DNA from: Anaerolineales bacterium
GTDB lineage: Bacteria > Chloroflexota > Anaerolineae > Anaerolineales > Villigracilaceae
Direction: 5' to 3'
Assembly: GCA_017882125.1 (NCBI GenBank)
Contig: JADGQC010000002.1
Span: forward strand, 1-52,293
DNA length: 52,293 nucleotides
The first letter of the stretch is position 1. Each line of letters begins with the position of its first letter. The notes beneath the pieces were generated by a model. The model saw only the letters and a list, made by a program, of their open reading frames with translations. It had not been told where the DNA came from and searched no databases. This document shows positions 26,383-35,800 of the stretch, one piece after another. The position numbers and the translations under genes were made by a program.

Positions 26383-27111
26383 ATGAAATTCGAAACGTGC
26401 ACACGGCTGCTTTCCCTGAATAAACAATTCTACCAGACCTTCGGAAGGGAATTTTCTTCCACGCGTCAGCACCTCCAGCCGGGAGTTCAACGGATATTGG
26501 ACACACTGACAGGCGACGAGTCGCTGCTGGACCTGGGATGCGGGAACGGCGAATTGGCACGCGAACGGATGAGACGCGGTCAGCGCGGACACTACACGGG
26601 ACTGGACTTCAGCCCGCCCCTGCTCGAAGTAGCCCGCCACGGTTGGGAAGACTCCCCTGCAACATTCATCCGCGCCGACCTGACTGCCACCGACTGGGAT
26701 AAGCGCATGCTTACTCCCAAGCGCCAGGTTTTTGATGTGGTGACCGCTTTTGCCGTGCTTCATCACATCCCAGGTGAAACGTTACGCTTATCCATTTTGG
26801 AAAAAGTGCATAACCTGCTGCACCCGGGGGGCCGATTCATCCACTCGGAGTGGCAGTTCCTGAACAGCGAAAAACTGAAGATCCGCGTACAGCCATGGGA
26901 GGAGGTGGGACTCTCTGACAAGGATGTGGAAAAGGGAGATTACCTGCTCGACTGGCGCAGCGGCGGCCGCGGCCTGCGCTACGTGCATCACTTTGAAGAA
27001 GCCGAGTTGGAAGCCCTGGCAGTGCGGAGTGGGTTCCGGGTTGGCTCGGAGTTTTATTCCGACGGGGAAAATGGCCAATTGGGCTTGTATCAGATATGGG
27101 AGGCGATATGA
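26383..27111 (+). CDS. class I SAM methyltransferase resembling Trm9/ALKBH8 tRNA U34 methyltransferases
   Basis: NKQFYQTFGREFSSTRQHLQPGVQRIL; LLDLGCGNGEL; C-terminal DYLLDWRSGGRGLRYVHHFEEAELEALAVRSGF resembles the Trm9 RYYH-F-EGELEEL region. Confidence 0.7.
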   Translation: MKFETCTRLLSLNKQFYQTFGREFSSTRQHLQPGVQRILDTLTGDESLLDLGCGNGELARERMRRGQRGHYTGLDFSPPLLEVARHGWEDSPATFIRADLTATDWDKRMLTPKRQVFDVVTAFAVLHHIPGETLRLSILEKVHNLLHPGGRFIHSEWQFLNSEKLKIRVQPWEEVGLSDKDVEKGDYLLDWRSGGRGLRYVHHFEEAELEALAVRSGFRVGSEFYSDGENGQLGLYQIWEAI

Positions 27112-27878
27112 AAACGAAACAAGAAATCGTCGCCAATTGGCTGCCTCGATATACGGGCACACCCTTGGAAGAGTTCGGTAAGTACATCTTATTGGTTAAC
27201 TTTGGCAATTACGTGCACATGTTCGCCGAGATGCACGGCACGCGTGTCTGCTGTGAAGATAAACCGATGCCCAATGCCACCGCTGACGGGATCACCATCA
27301 TCCACTTCGGAATGGGCTCGGCGAATGCAGCCACGGTCATGGATCTGCTGTCCGCGATCAAACCAAAAGCAGCGCTCTTCCTGGGTAAGTGCGGCGGGTT
27401 GAAAAAAAGCAACAGCCTGGGAGATTTAATCCTTCCGATCGCCGCCATCCGAGGGGAAGGCACATCGAATGATTACTTCCCGCCCGAGGTACCGGCGCTC
27501 CCTGCATTTAACCTGCAAAAAGCAGTTTCAACCACCATCCGCAATTACCATCACGATTACTGGACTGGCACCGTTTATTCGACCAACCGGCGCATCTGGG
27601 AACACGACGATACTTTTAAAAAATACCTGGTGCGTGTCCGTGCCATGGCTGTTGACATGGAAACTGCCACGATTTTCACTGTCGGTTTCTACAACAAGAT
27701 CCCGTCCGGTGCGCTGCTATTGGTTTCCGACCAGCCGATGTCACCGGATGGGATCAAGACCGCCGAGTCAGATAAACACGTGACGGAAGACTTTGCCGAA
27801 TTGCACCTGCGGATCGGGATCGACTCGCTCAAGGAAATCATTAATGATGGGTTGACTGTGAAGCATCTGCGCTTTTAG
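27108..27878 (+). CDS. amn: AMP nucleosidase
   Basis: MKTKQEIVANWLPRYTGTPLEEFGKYILLVNFGNYVHMFAE; KAALFLGKCGGL; AVDMETATIFTVGF; ATGA overlap with the upstream CDS. Confidence 0.88.
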   Translation: MKTKQEIVANWLPRYTGTPLEEFGKYILLVNFGNYVHMFAEMHGTRVCCEDKPMPNATADGITIIHFGMGSANAATVMDLLSAIKPKAALFLGKCGGLKKSNSLGDLILPIAAIRGEGTSNDYFPPEVPALPAFNLQKAVSTTIRNYHHDYWTGTVYSTNRRIWEHDDTFKKYLVRVRAMAVDMETATIFTVGFYNKIPSGALLLVSDQPMSPDGIKTAESDKHVTEDFAELHLRIGIDSLKEIINDGLTVKHLRF

Positions 27879-27923
27879 GGGGATGGGATATTTCTGCATC
27901 TCGACTTAAACCAAGAAGATTAA

Positions 27924-28688
27924 ATGCTTACCGCCATCACACGCCACGTTAGTCCGGCTATTGATCGGTGCGAACTCACACATCTCGAGCGAAACCCCAT
28001 CAATCTCGGACGCGCCCGTCTCCAGCACCGTGCTTATGAGCACGCCTTGCGCGACCTGGGAGTAAAGGTTTACTCACTTCCGGAAGAGCCGAACCTGCCC
28101 GATTCGGTTTTCGTCGAGGACACAGCCGTTGTACTGGACGAATGTGCAGTGATTACACGTCCGGGAGCGGAAAGCCGCCTTCCGGAGGTAGAGTCCATCG
28201 CCCAGGCGCTTGCCCCTCACCGTCAACTTTTTTCAATCCTGGCTCCCGGGACGCTGGATGGCGGGGATGTGCTGAAGGTAGGCAGAATGATTTATGTCGG
28301 GTTGTCCGGGCGCAGCAACCAGGCAGCAATTATTCAGATGCGAGCATTTCTAAATCCATTTGGCTATACCATTAAAAGCATCCGGGTAAGCGGGTGCCTG
28401 CACCTGAAATCGGCAGTAACACAAGTAAGCATCGATACACTGTTGGTAAATCCGGCCTGGGTGGAAGCGGGCAATTTCCCCGGTTTGAATATCATCGAAA
28501 TAGACCCATCCGAGTCTTATGCCGCCAACGCATTATTGGTGGGCGAAAACGTGCTATACCAACCTGTCTACCCGAGGTCTCTGGAACGACTGGAAGCGTT
28601 GGGAATCCATCCCGTCCTGGTGGACGAGTCTGAGTTGGGCAAAGCCGAGGGGGCTTTGACATGCTGCGCTCTACTATTTAATAACTGA
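27924..28688 (+). CDS. dimethylargininase-like (DDAH) guanidino-group hydrolase
   Basis: LPDSVFVEDTAVVLDECAVITRPGAESRLPEV; LDGGDVLKVG; GCLHLKSAVTQV; SYAANALLVGENVLYQ. Confidence 0.85.
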   Translation: MLTAITRHVSPAIDRCELTHLERNPINLGRARLQHRAYEHALRDLGVKVYSLPEEPNLPDSVFVEDTAVVLDECAVITRPGAESRLPEVESIAQALAPHRQLFSILAPGTLDGGDVLKVGRMIYVGLSGRSNQAAIIQMRAFLNPFGYTIKSIRVSGCLHLKSAVTQVSIDTLLVNPAWVEAGNFPGLNIIEIDPSESYAANALLVGENVLYQPVYPRSLERLEALGIHPVLVDESELGKAEGALTCCALLFNN

Positions 28689-28834
28689 AATCTGTTTAGG
28701 GGGGGAGTCAAGGTGTCATTCCGTTACAAGGTGGAAATTCTTAATTGCCGGGTGATCTCTAGTTTGACGCTCATTATCCCCGTTCCTACTCCAATCCAGG
28801 TGGGCAAAAAGATCGGTTTTGGTGTAGAATATAT

Positions 28835-29167
28835 GTGATTAATTGCACAAACGATCAAAAGAGGAAAACATTCGTGCATAATATCAAGATCCTCGGCCTG
28901 CAATATCCCGAACGTTACGTTGTACGGCGATTGGTCGCGGCGGTACAGCAGGAGTTGTTGTCCAATTCCATCCAGCTGGATCTTGAAATTACAGAAGTAA
29001 TCGATCCCGGTGAGATAGGGAAATATGCGTTTGTTTTGGTGCTGCCCACCCTGGTCATAGATGAGAAGGTGGTATGCAGCGGGCGCTTCCCTGCCAAGGA
29101 GGAAGTAGCCGACTGGCTGCTGGAGGCAGCGAAAGAGAAACAACCAACACCCATACCCCTTCCATGA
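28835..29167 (+). CDS. thioredoxin-fold protein lacking CxxC
   Basis: IKILGLQYPERYVVRRLVAAVQQ...VLPTLVIDEKVVCSGRFPAKEEVADWL; same architecture as the 44545-44814 protein. Confidence 0.65.
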   Translation: MINCTNDQKRKTFVHNIKILGLQYPERYVVRRLVAAVQQELLSNSIQLDLEITEVIDPGEIGKYAFVLVLPTLVIDEKVVCSGRFPAKEEVADWLLEAAKEKQPTPIPLP

Positions 29168-29185
29168 CTGGAAGGGGTATTTTTA
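29153..29185 (+). terminator. intrinsic terminator overlapping end of CDS
   Basis: ATACCCCTTCC-ATGACT-GGAAGGGGTAT followed by TTTTATTTT; the stop codon (29165-29167) is in the loop. Confidence 0.85.
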
Positions 29186-29206
29186 TTTTCTCGGGAAAGA
29201 AATATG

Positions 29207-31366
29207 TTATGGGGTAGCCGGGCGTAATGTTGCGTCGAGATGATCGCTGAGAGTGCTGAAGAAGCCGTCCGGCAGGGTCAGAGGGGTATAAGTTATGCCA
29301 GTACCGATCGTCCCGTACGAAACATAATACAATTGTGTTTTGGCATTATTAATGCTCTGGTAGATAAACAGAAGGTATGATCCATCAGGGCTGAAACGGG
29401 CCGCAGTATAGCAACAGGCGGTTTGGAGCGGGTCGAGATTTACGCCTTTCTTTGTCTCGGTATTGTACGCATACAAATAGCCCAGGTCGTAGCGGACTTT
29501 ACTATTCAGTGCAAATAATGTGTTGCCGTCCCAAGCGAAGGACGGAATGACCGGGTTGGTACTATAACCGGTCATTGTAAACCGGGTGGCAGGAAAGTTA
29601 TCCCACGCAAAGGGGGAGGTGCTATCACAGGAGGAGATATTGAAAATGCTGATCAGGTCCACCCGTTTCCCTGAATCCACACTGTTAGTGTTTACTGCAA
29701 GGTTTTTCCCATCTCTCGACCAGCGCACACTCTTGGGGGGCGCCAGGTTTTGATTCGTGTTGTACGTATAACAGCCCTTCATATCGCGCAATTGACTCCA
29801 GGTACTGGCCTTTGATATTGCAGCCAGGTCAAAGGGCACAACGTACAAAACCCTGTTAAGGCTGATCGCCACTTGTGTCCCATCGGGAGAGATTTCAAAC
29901 GCCTCCAGGTATGTAGCCGCGGGAAAGCAGGTAATCTGGGCGGATTCCCCACCTGGTATAGTGACTGAATGGATGCATAAACCACTGATGTAGAACAGGC
30001 TTTTCCCATCCGGTGACCATTGCAGGTCATTTTTTACCCCACCGTCTTTTGTAATTTCAGTAAGGTTGCTGCCGTCCACACCCATCACATAGATGTCATT
30101 ATTATTCAGGAAAGCAATCAAATCGGCCCCACCGATTGCCGTCGGACCATGCACGGTAGGCGTGGGGCTGGGATTGGATATAAGCGATGGCGTGGGTTTA
30201 TCGACATTGGCAGTCGGGTTGATAACAACGGGGACGTTAGTGCTCGTTGATACCCGGACTGGTGGAGTACCCGGCGTAGCTGTAATTACCGAATGTGTGG
30301 GTGTGGGCGCGGCCAGGAACGGGATCTTATCCTTGAGCATGAAGATCCCAGCCACAGCAACCACACAAACCAGCAGTCCCGCGCCTCCCAGGCCGATCCA
30401 CAACCCTGTCTTTTTACGGGGTCCGGCTGTGGTGGAACCTGGCTTCTGCGCCTGTTTTCCCTGGATGGTTCCGGGTGCAGGCGTGGGTTTTGGAGAGATG
30501 ACCGTCCTGGATGAGTTGACGAGGGTCTTGTCAACCATTCCCAGGTCCAGACTATCCCCGCGTTCGACCATCTCCAACGCCTCGGTCATTTCTTTGACCG
30601 TCGAGAAGCGTTCATCGCGATTCTTAGCCATCGCCTTCTCGATCACAACTTCGATGGCGGGTGGCAGATCGGGCTTTACATCCAGGATATGCGGGACGGG
30701 GTCGGTGATGTGCTTGACGACGACGCTCATCGGTGTGTCGCCGTGGTATGGCTGCGTCCCAGTCAGCAATTCGAATAAAATGACGCCCAGACCGTAGATG
30801 TCAGAGCGCCCGTCTATGCCCTCGCCCTGGGCCTGTTCGGGCGACATGTAGGCCGGGGTGCCCATAATGGCGCTGCCGGTGACATTGGTCTGGTTGGCGG
30901 CGATTTTGGCAATGCCAAAATCAGAGATGTACGGGTCCCCGTATTGGTCAAAAAGAATGTTGCCGGGTTTCAGGTCGCGGTGGATGATGCCTTTGGCATG
31001 GGCCTCGTCGAGGGCGGGAGCCAAACGTTTAAAGAGGCGGACCACTTCCTGGAGAGGCATTGGTCCTTGCTTCATCCGGTCGGTGAGTGATCCGCCGGTC
31101 ATGTAGCGCATGACAAAATAAGGCTGTCCTTCCTCCTCACCAAAGTCATAGACAGGCACAATGGCTGGGTGTTCGAGCATGGCAATGGTTTTGGCCTCGC
31201 GCTCGAAGCGGGTGCGGAACTGCGGATCGTGCAGCATCTCGCGCGGCAGAACCTTAAGCGCCACCTCGCGCTCAAAGCGCGGATCGTAAGCATGGTAGAC
31301 TGTTGCCATGCCGCCGCGCCCGATCTCGGCCTTGATCTCATAACGTCCGAACTTCTTTGGCTCCAT
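29207..31366 (-). CDS. Ser/Thr protein kinase (PknB-like) with TM and C-terminal TolB/PD40-type beta-propeller
   Basis: KFGRYEIKAEIGRGGMATVYHAYD, IIHRDLKPGNILFD, SDFGIAKI, GTPAYMSPEQ; TM GGAGLLVCVVAVAGIFM; repeats like LQWSPDGKSLFYISG. Confidence 0.93.
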   Translation of the reverse strand: MEPKKFGRYEIKAEIGRGGMATVYHAYDPRFEREVALKVLPREMLHDPQFRTRFEREAKTIAMLEHPAIVPVYDFGEEEGQPYFVMRYMTGGSLTDRMKQGPMPLQEVVRLFKRLAPALDEAHAKGIIHRDLKPGNILFDQYGDPYISDFGIAKIAANQTNVTGSAIMGTPAYMSPEQAQGEGIDGRSDIYGLGVILFELLTGTQPYHGDTPMSVVVKHITDPVPHILDVKPDLPPAIEVVIEKAMAKNRDERFSTVKEMTEALEMVERGDSLDLGMVDKTLVNSSRTVISPKPTPAPGTIQGKQAQKPGSTTAGPRKKTGLWIGLGGAGLLVCVVAVAGIFMLKDKIPFLAAPTPTHSVITATPGTPPVRVSTSTNVPVVINPTANVDKPTPSLISNPSPTPTVHGPTAIGGADLIAFLNNNDIYVMGVDGSNLTEITKDGGVKNDLQWSPDGKSLFYISGLCIHSVTIPGGESAQITCFPAATYLEAFEISPDGTQVAISLNRVLYVVPFDLAAISKASTWSQLRDMKGCYTYNTNQNLAPPKSVRWSRDGKNLAVNTNSVDSGKRVDLISIFNISSCDSTSPFAWDNFPATRFTMTGYSTNPVIPSFAWDGNTLFALNSKVRYDLGYLYAYNTETKKGVNLDPLQTACCYTAARFSPDGSYLLFIYQSINNAKTQLYYVSYGTIGTGITYTPLTLPDGFFSTLSDHLDATLRPATP

Positions 31367-31600
31367 TGGTTATGCTGCTCCTAGCGAAATCAATAAAATC
31401 GCTTTTGTCGATCTGCTTTTCCTCACAGGAAGGTGTATCACCACTTCATGCAAAACACACGAACATTGTACGACCGAATTAAGAATATTTTCATCACATT
31501 CGGATTGCATTTTTACTCAACTCAGCGCGGGTTTTCGCACAATGCCCTAGTATAGCGTCGGATAAGAGGAAACGCAAGAATTTGGTATAATTCTTTTCAT

Positions 31601-31676
31601 GCCCCAGTAGCTCAACGGATAGAGCAGAGCACTCCTAAGGCTAAGGTTGTGGGTTCAATTCCCGCCTGGGGCACCA
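31601..31676 (+). tRNA. tRNA-Arg (anticodon CCT)
   Basis: GCCCCAG acceptor pairs with CTGGGGC; D-arm GCTC/GAGC; anticodon loop CTCCTAA; T-arm GTGGG-TTCAATT-CCCGC; encoded CCA. Confidence 0.92.
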
Positions 31677-31822
31677 GTCAGGGAGGAAATGCATCAAGCC
31701 TTTCCACTTTAATGTCGGGAATTTCCTGGAAATGCCACAACTTTGGGGGTGCGCAAAACTGGATGTAAAAGCATGGGTTGTGCGTCTCCACCCATGCTTT
31801 CCAAGGCATACCCGGTCAAGTT

Positions 31823-32881
31823 TTATCCTTCAAACCGCAAGACAAGCACATTGCCCAGACCAAGCCTGGTACCAGCTTTGATCTCAGTAGGTTCTCCCGA
31901 TCGAATGCAGATGCCATCCACTGTTACACCGTTACTGCTGTTCAAGTCGGTGATTGTAAACTTTTTATTTTGCGCGTCATAACTGATCTCAGCATGTCTG
32001 CGGGAGATCTCTTTTTCAGCGCTCAACAGGGGGAGTGTACGTCCCAGCAGGAATGGATATTCCACGAGAGTCAATTTCTGGCCAACGTTTTCAGTCGTTG
32101 AGCATTTTTCTACAACCAGAAAAGTGACGGGAGGTTTGCCTGATGATGAACCAGCGGCGTCTCTGCCAATGGGTACATTTACCGCCTGTGCAACCGGAGC
32201 CTGTACCGCTGACATGGGCGGCATCATCGTGGCATCCGCTGATTGCAGTTCAGCTACCGAAGGAAAGCCTGCCCGTTGCGTCTCAAAAACCATGGTGATC
32301 TTGTGGCGTCCGATGGCAATCTTATCGTTGTTCTTTATTTCGCGCTTGCTGTTTAGAGGAATCTCCTTCCCATTCAGGAAGACCGGGTTATGCTCGGCCA
32401 GCGGTTCAATAAAGTAGCGTCCTTCGGAAAAGGTGATCTGGGCGTGCTTGCGTGAGACCGACCTGCCATTAGGCAAAAGCTGTACGTTCACAGCCAGAAT
32501 GATATTATGACCAACATCCGAGTCGGGGCGGCCGATCACGGCCGGCTGCCATTGAATATCGTAGTCCTTCCTTGTAGTCACTTCGTGCAGGAAGGCGTAA
32601 TCCTTTGGCTCAAGCATTTGCCGGATCGTCTGGCGGACATAGTCGAAAACCAGTTCATCTTGGGGTTGGATGTCCAGTTGCGCCATGGTTGAACCAGGGC
32701 TGAGCGGTCGCTCCATGCCCTTTAGATAAATGGCGTATTTTTCCGGTGTGTCGGCGGTGATGTCGTCGAACTCCTTAAGGATCTCCTGGATCAGCCCGGC
32801 GGGCGTCAGGGTTTCGAGGACGCGCGCCCGCTGGTCAGCGGATTCAAAGACATCGATCTTGACGTCAATATATTCGCTCAT
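31823..32881 (-). CDS. YukD/EsaB-type ubiquitin-like domain fused to two FHA domains
   Basis: MSEYIDVKIDVFESADQRARVLETLTPAGLIQEIL (YukD-like); FHA1 GRPDSDVGHNI...SVSRKHAQITF; FHA2 LGRTLPLLSAEKEISRRHAEISYD...DLNSSNGVTVDG. Confidence 0.85.
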   Translation of the reverse strand: MSEYIDVKIDVFESADQRARVLETLTPAGLIQEILKEFDDITADTPEKYAIYLKGMERPLSPGSTMAQLDIQPQDELVFDYVRQTIRQMLEPKDYAFLHEVTTRKDYDIQWQPAVIGRPDSDVGHNIILAVNVQLLPNGRSVSRKHAQITFSEGRYFIEPLAEHNPVFLNGKEIPLNSKREIKNNDKIAIGRHKITMVFETQRAGFPSVAELQSADATMMPPMSAVQAPVAQAVNVPIGRDAAGSSSGKPPVTFLVVEKCSTTENVGQKLTLVEYPFLLGRTLPLLSAEKEISRRHAEISYDAQNKKFTITDLNSSNGVTVDGICIRSGEPTEIKAGTRLGLGNVLVLRFEG

Positions 32882-32882
32882 T

Positions 32883-35800
32883 TCAACCTGCCTTTTTCTT
32901 CTTTCCCTTGGCATCCGCCTTATCTTCCGGCTTTTCTTTCGGTTCGGCGTCCGGCTTGGCATCCAGCAGACCCATCGCACGGGCATTCTCGACGATGTCG
33001 CTGTCGCTGAACAGGTTGGTAACCGTCTCCGGCAGCCCTGCACCAATCAGCAGCTTCTTGAGTTCGGGGATGCTGTACTTGGACAGGTCGGGTCCAGCTG
33101 GAGCCGCGGGAGCGCCCGCCGGTCCTGACTGATCGCCTGATTTCTTTCCCTTGCCGCCGGATAACCACGTAACGTTCTTTTGCGGATAGAGGTCCTTAAT
33201 GCGCTTCACCCAAAGGTCCAGCGAGCCTTCAACGTCCTCGTCGTTGGCGTACGGTGTGGCGATCTGCAGCATGTTGGTGATACCAGAGCGGACGGTGAAG
33301 GCGCGTCCCATGGGCAGTTCCGCCTCCGCCAGGCTGCGTGGGAATTTGCCGTTCAACCGGTTGACCGCGTCGGCACTCCTCAGTGCAATGCCGAAATTAG
33401 GCGCTGCGTAGACCTTGCGCAGGTCGTCTGATGAGCTCATGATACCCAGCGAGCCGGCCACGATCAGGAACACGCCTGCGGTCTGGTATTTGCGGATGAG
33501 CATCGACAGGTTCTCGAAGAAGGACATCTTCTTGCGGCTTGCCTCTTCGGTGAAGGCGTCGTAGTCGTCTATGAAGATCATGATCTTGCGTCGCTTGGGT
33601 TTGGTGTCAAACTCGGCGCACTCAACCTTCATGTTCTCCAGGAATTCGTCCAGCTGTTCTATATCGTCGATGGTCTGTACCACATGTGGGATGTTGGCAA
33701 GCGAGGTCTGGCTGGCCTTCCACAGCTTGCGTGAGAAATCGATCAGCACCATAATAATTTCATCGGGCGAGTAGTTGGCAGCCACGGATAGCATCATAGT
33801 GCGCAGGGTCGTGGTTTTGCCGGAGAACGGCTGGCCGATCACCACCATGTGCGGTCCCTGGCGCTCGATGTCGATCAGTGCGGGTCCCAGCGTGCGGTCG
33901 TCGATGCCCATCACTGCGTAGATGTGGCGCACCTGTGGCAGCGTCACCTGTTTCATCAGGTTGTCAAGCGAGTAACGCAGCGGCAGGGTCTCGACGGTGG
34001 ACGGTTTCTCGCCCTTCCATTTCCCTTCCCATAGTTCGATCATGCGCATGCACATTTTGCTGATCTTGCTGATCCCACCCGGGTCACCCTCCTCGGGCGT
34101 AAAGGTCAGCGCCGTCTGGAACTCGAGCGGGGTGTTGCCCATCCGCACGTAACCGCGCCCAGGCACGGGACTCAGGTCGGCTGGGACACCGCGTCCGACG
34201 ATGTCGGCGTACTCGGAGGGATCCGAAAGTTTGAGGGTGAAACGCTCGGTGATAAGGTTGTACAACTTTCCGGTAAGCGAATTGGGTGTGTCAGCCGAGA
34301 ACAGGAAGTGCACACCATAGGCGCGCGACTCTCGCACCAGGGAGATCAGCGGTCCCATCAACCCTTCATAGTATTCCTTGAACTCGGCGAAGTTGTCGAT
34401 GACGACCAGGATCGCCGGCAGGGTTTTATCGGGGTGGGCCAGGTTATACGAGTCCAGGTTGTTAGCCCTGGCATCGCTGAAGAGCACCTGGCGTTGGTCA
34501 ATGATGTCGTTGACCTTGCGCAGAGCGCGCAGCACGCGTTCCTCCTCCTCGGAGGTCACGACTGCACCTACGTGCGGCAAGTCGTTCAGGCTGCTCAGCG
34601 CCCGCCCGCCGAAGTCCAGGATATAGATGTGAAGTTCGTCGGGAGAATGGGTCAGCGCCAGGCTGGTGATCACGGTGCGTAAGAAGGTCGTTTTCCCACG
34701 CCCGGATGCCCCGAATACGACCGCATGCCCGTTGGTGAAATTTACGCTCAGAGGCCTCTGACTGGCCTGATATGGATTATCCACCAGCCCGATCAGGGGC
34801 CGCATGGAATTTTTACCCCATTGAATCCCTGTCCATTCAAACCCATCATTCCAGAATGTGGTCGCTTTTTCGTCGAGGGTCAGGCTGGTTGCATCTTCTT
34901 TGTTGTACATCCGCAGCACTTCGATATCCGCATCCTTCATGTAGGCAGTATCGAGAGGGGTCTGCAGGCTGAGCACGTTGGAGCCGGTCTGCATCGGCAG
35001 GAACTCCGGCCACGGCCGCCACTGTGGGTGCGATTCCTTTTGGGCCATGTTGGCCATCATTTCGACGATGACGTCATACAGCTTGGGAGGCTCGGTTGCC
35101 TTCTGTGCAGCGGATTTGCGCGGGCGATCCACCCAAATCACATTCGGAACAGCGTTCTCCTCCTGGGGACCCTTGTAATCGCCGCCGGTGTAGGCCGTCT
35201 GGATGAGTTCAACGTTTTCATTGCCGATTTGCAGGTAGCCTCGGCCGGGGATACCGGGAGGCAGGAAGGCGGCGTCGGCGCGCCGCAGCACCTCACGACT
35301 GTCATCCGGTGTTTCCACGCGCAGACAGATGCGGAACTTGATATTAGCCCGCATCTGGTCGGTGACACCCACTGGCCGCTGGGCAGCCAGGATCAGGGTC
35401 ACGCCCAAGGCGCGGCCCAGGCGGGTGATGCTTTCCAGCTGCGCCTTGTATTCGGCGTTGCCGGAGATCATTTCCGCAAACTCGTCAATGATGATGAACA
35501 GGTGCGGGTAAGGCGGCCTTTCCGGGTCCAGGTTGAGACCCTTCTTGCGGTAATGCACGATATCTTTGGAATTAGTGTAAGTATTCAGCTTCTGACGGCG
35601 ATCAAGTTCGGCAATGATCGAAGCAAACACCCTGGCGGTGGAAGACTGGTCGAGGTTGGTGACGATATCCACCTTATGCGGCAGGCGTTTAAAAGGCTCG
35701 AATGCTGCGCCGCCCTTGTAATCGACCAGCACAAAATTGAGGACATTCGGGTTGAAATTGAGCGCCATGCCGATGATCAAGGTCATCAATAACTCGGATT

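Noticed and set aside
29207-31366. Ser/Thr kinase as another pseudokinase
   Set aside because: HRDLKPGN, DFG and APE-type motifs are intact, so it should be catalytically active.
31601-31676. tRNA-Arg as the attachment site of an island carrying the T7SS-like genes
   Set aside because: I saw no second copy of the tRNA 3' end and no integrase in the window.
34725-35792. 355-aa plus-strand ORF opposite essC
   Set aside because: Antisense to a well-supported ATPase; no independent evidence.
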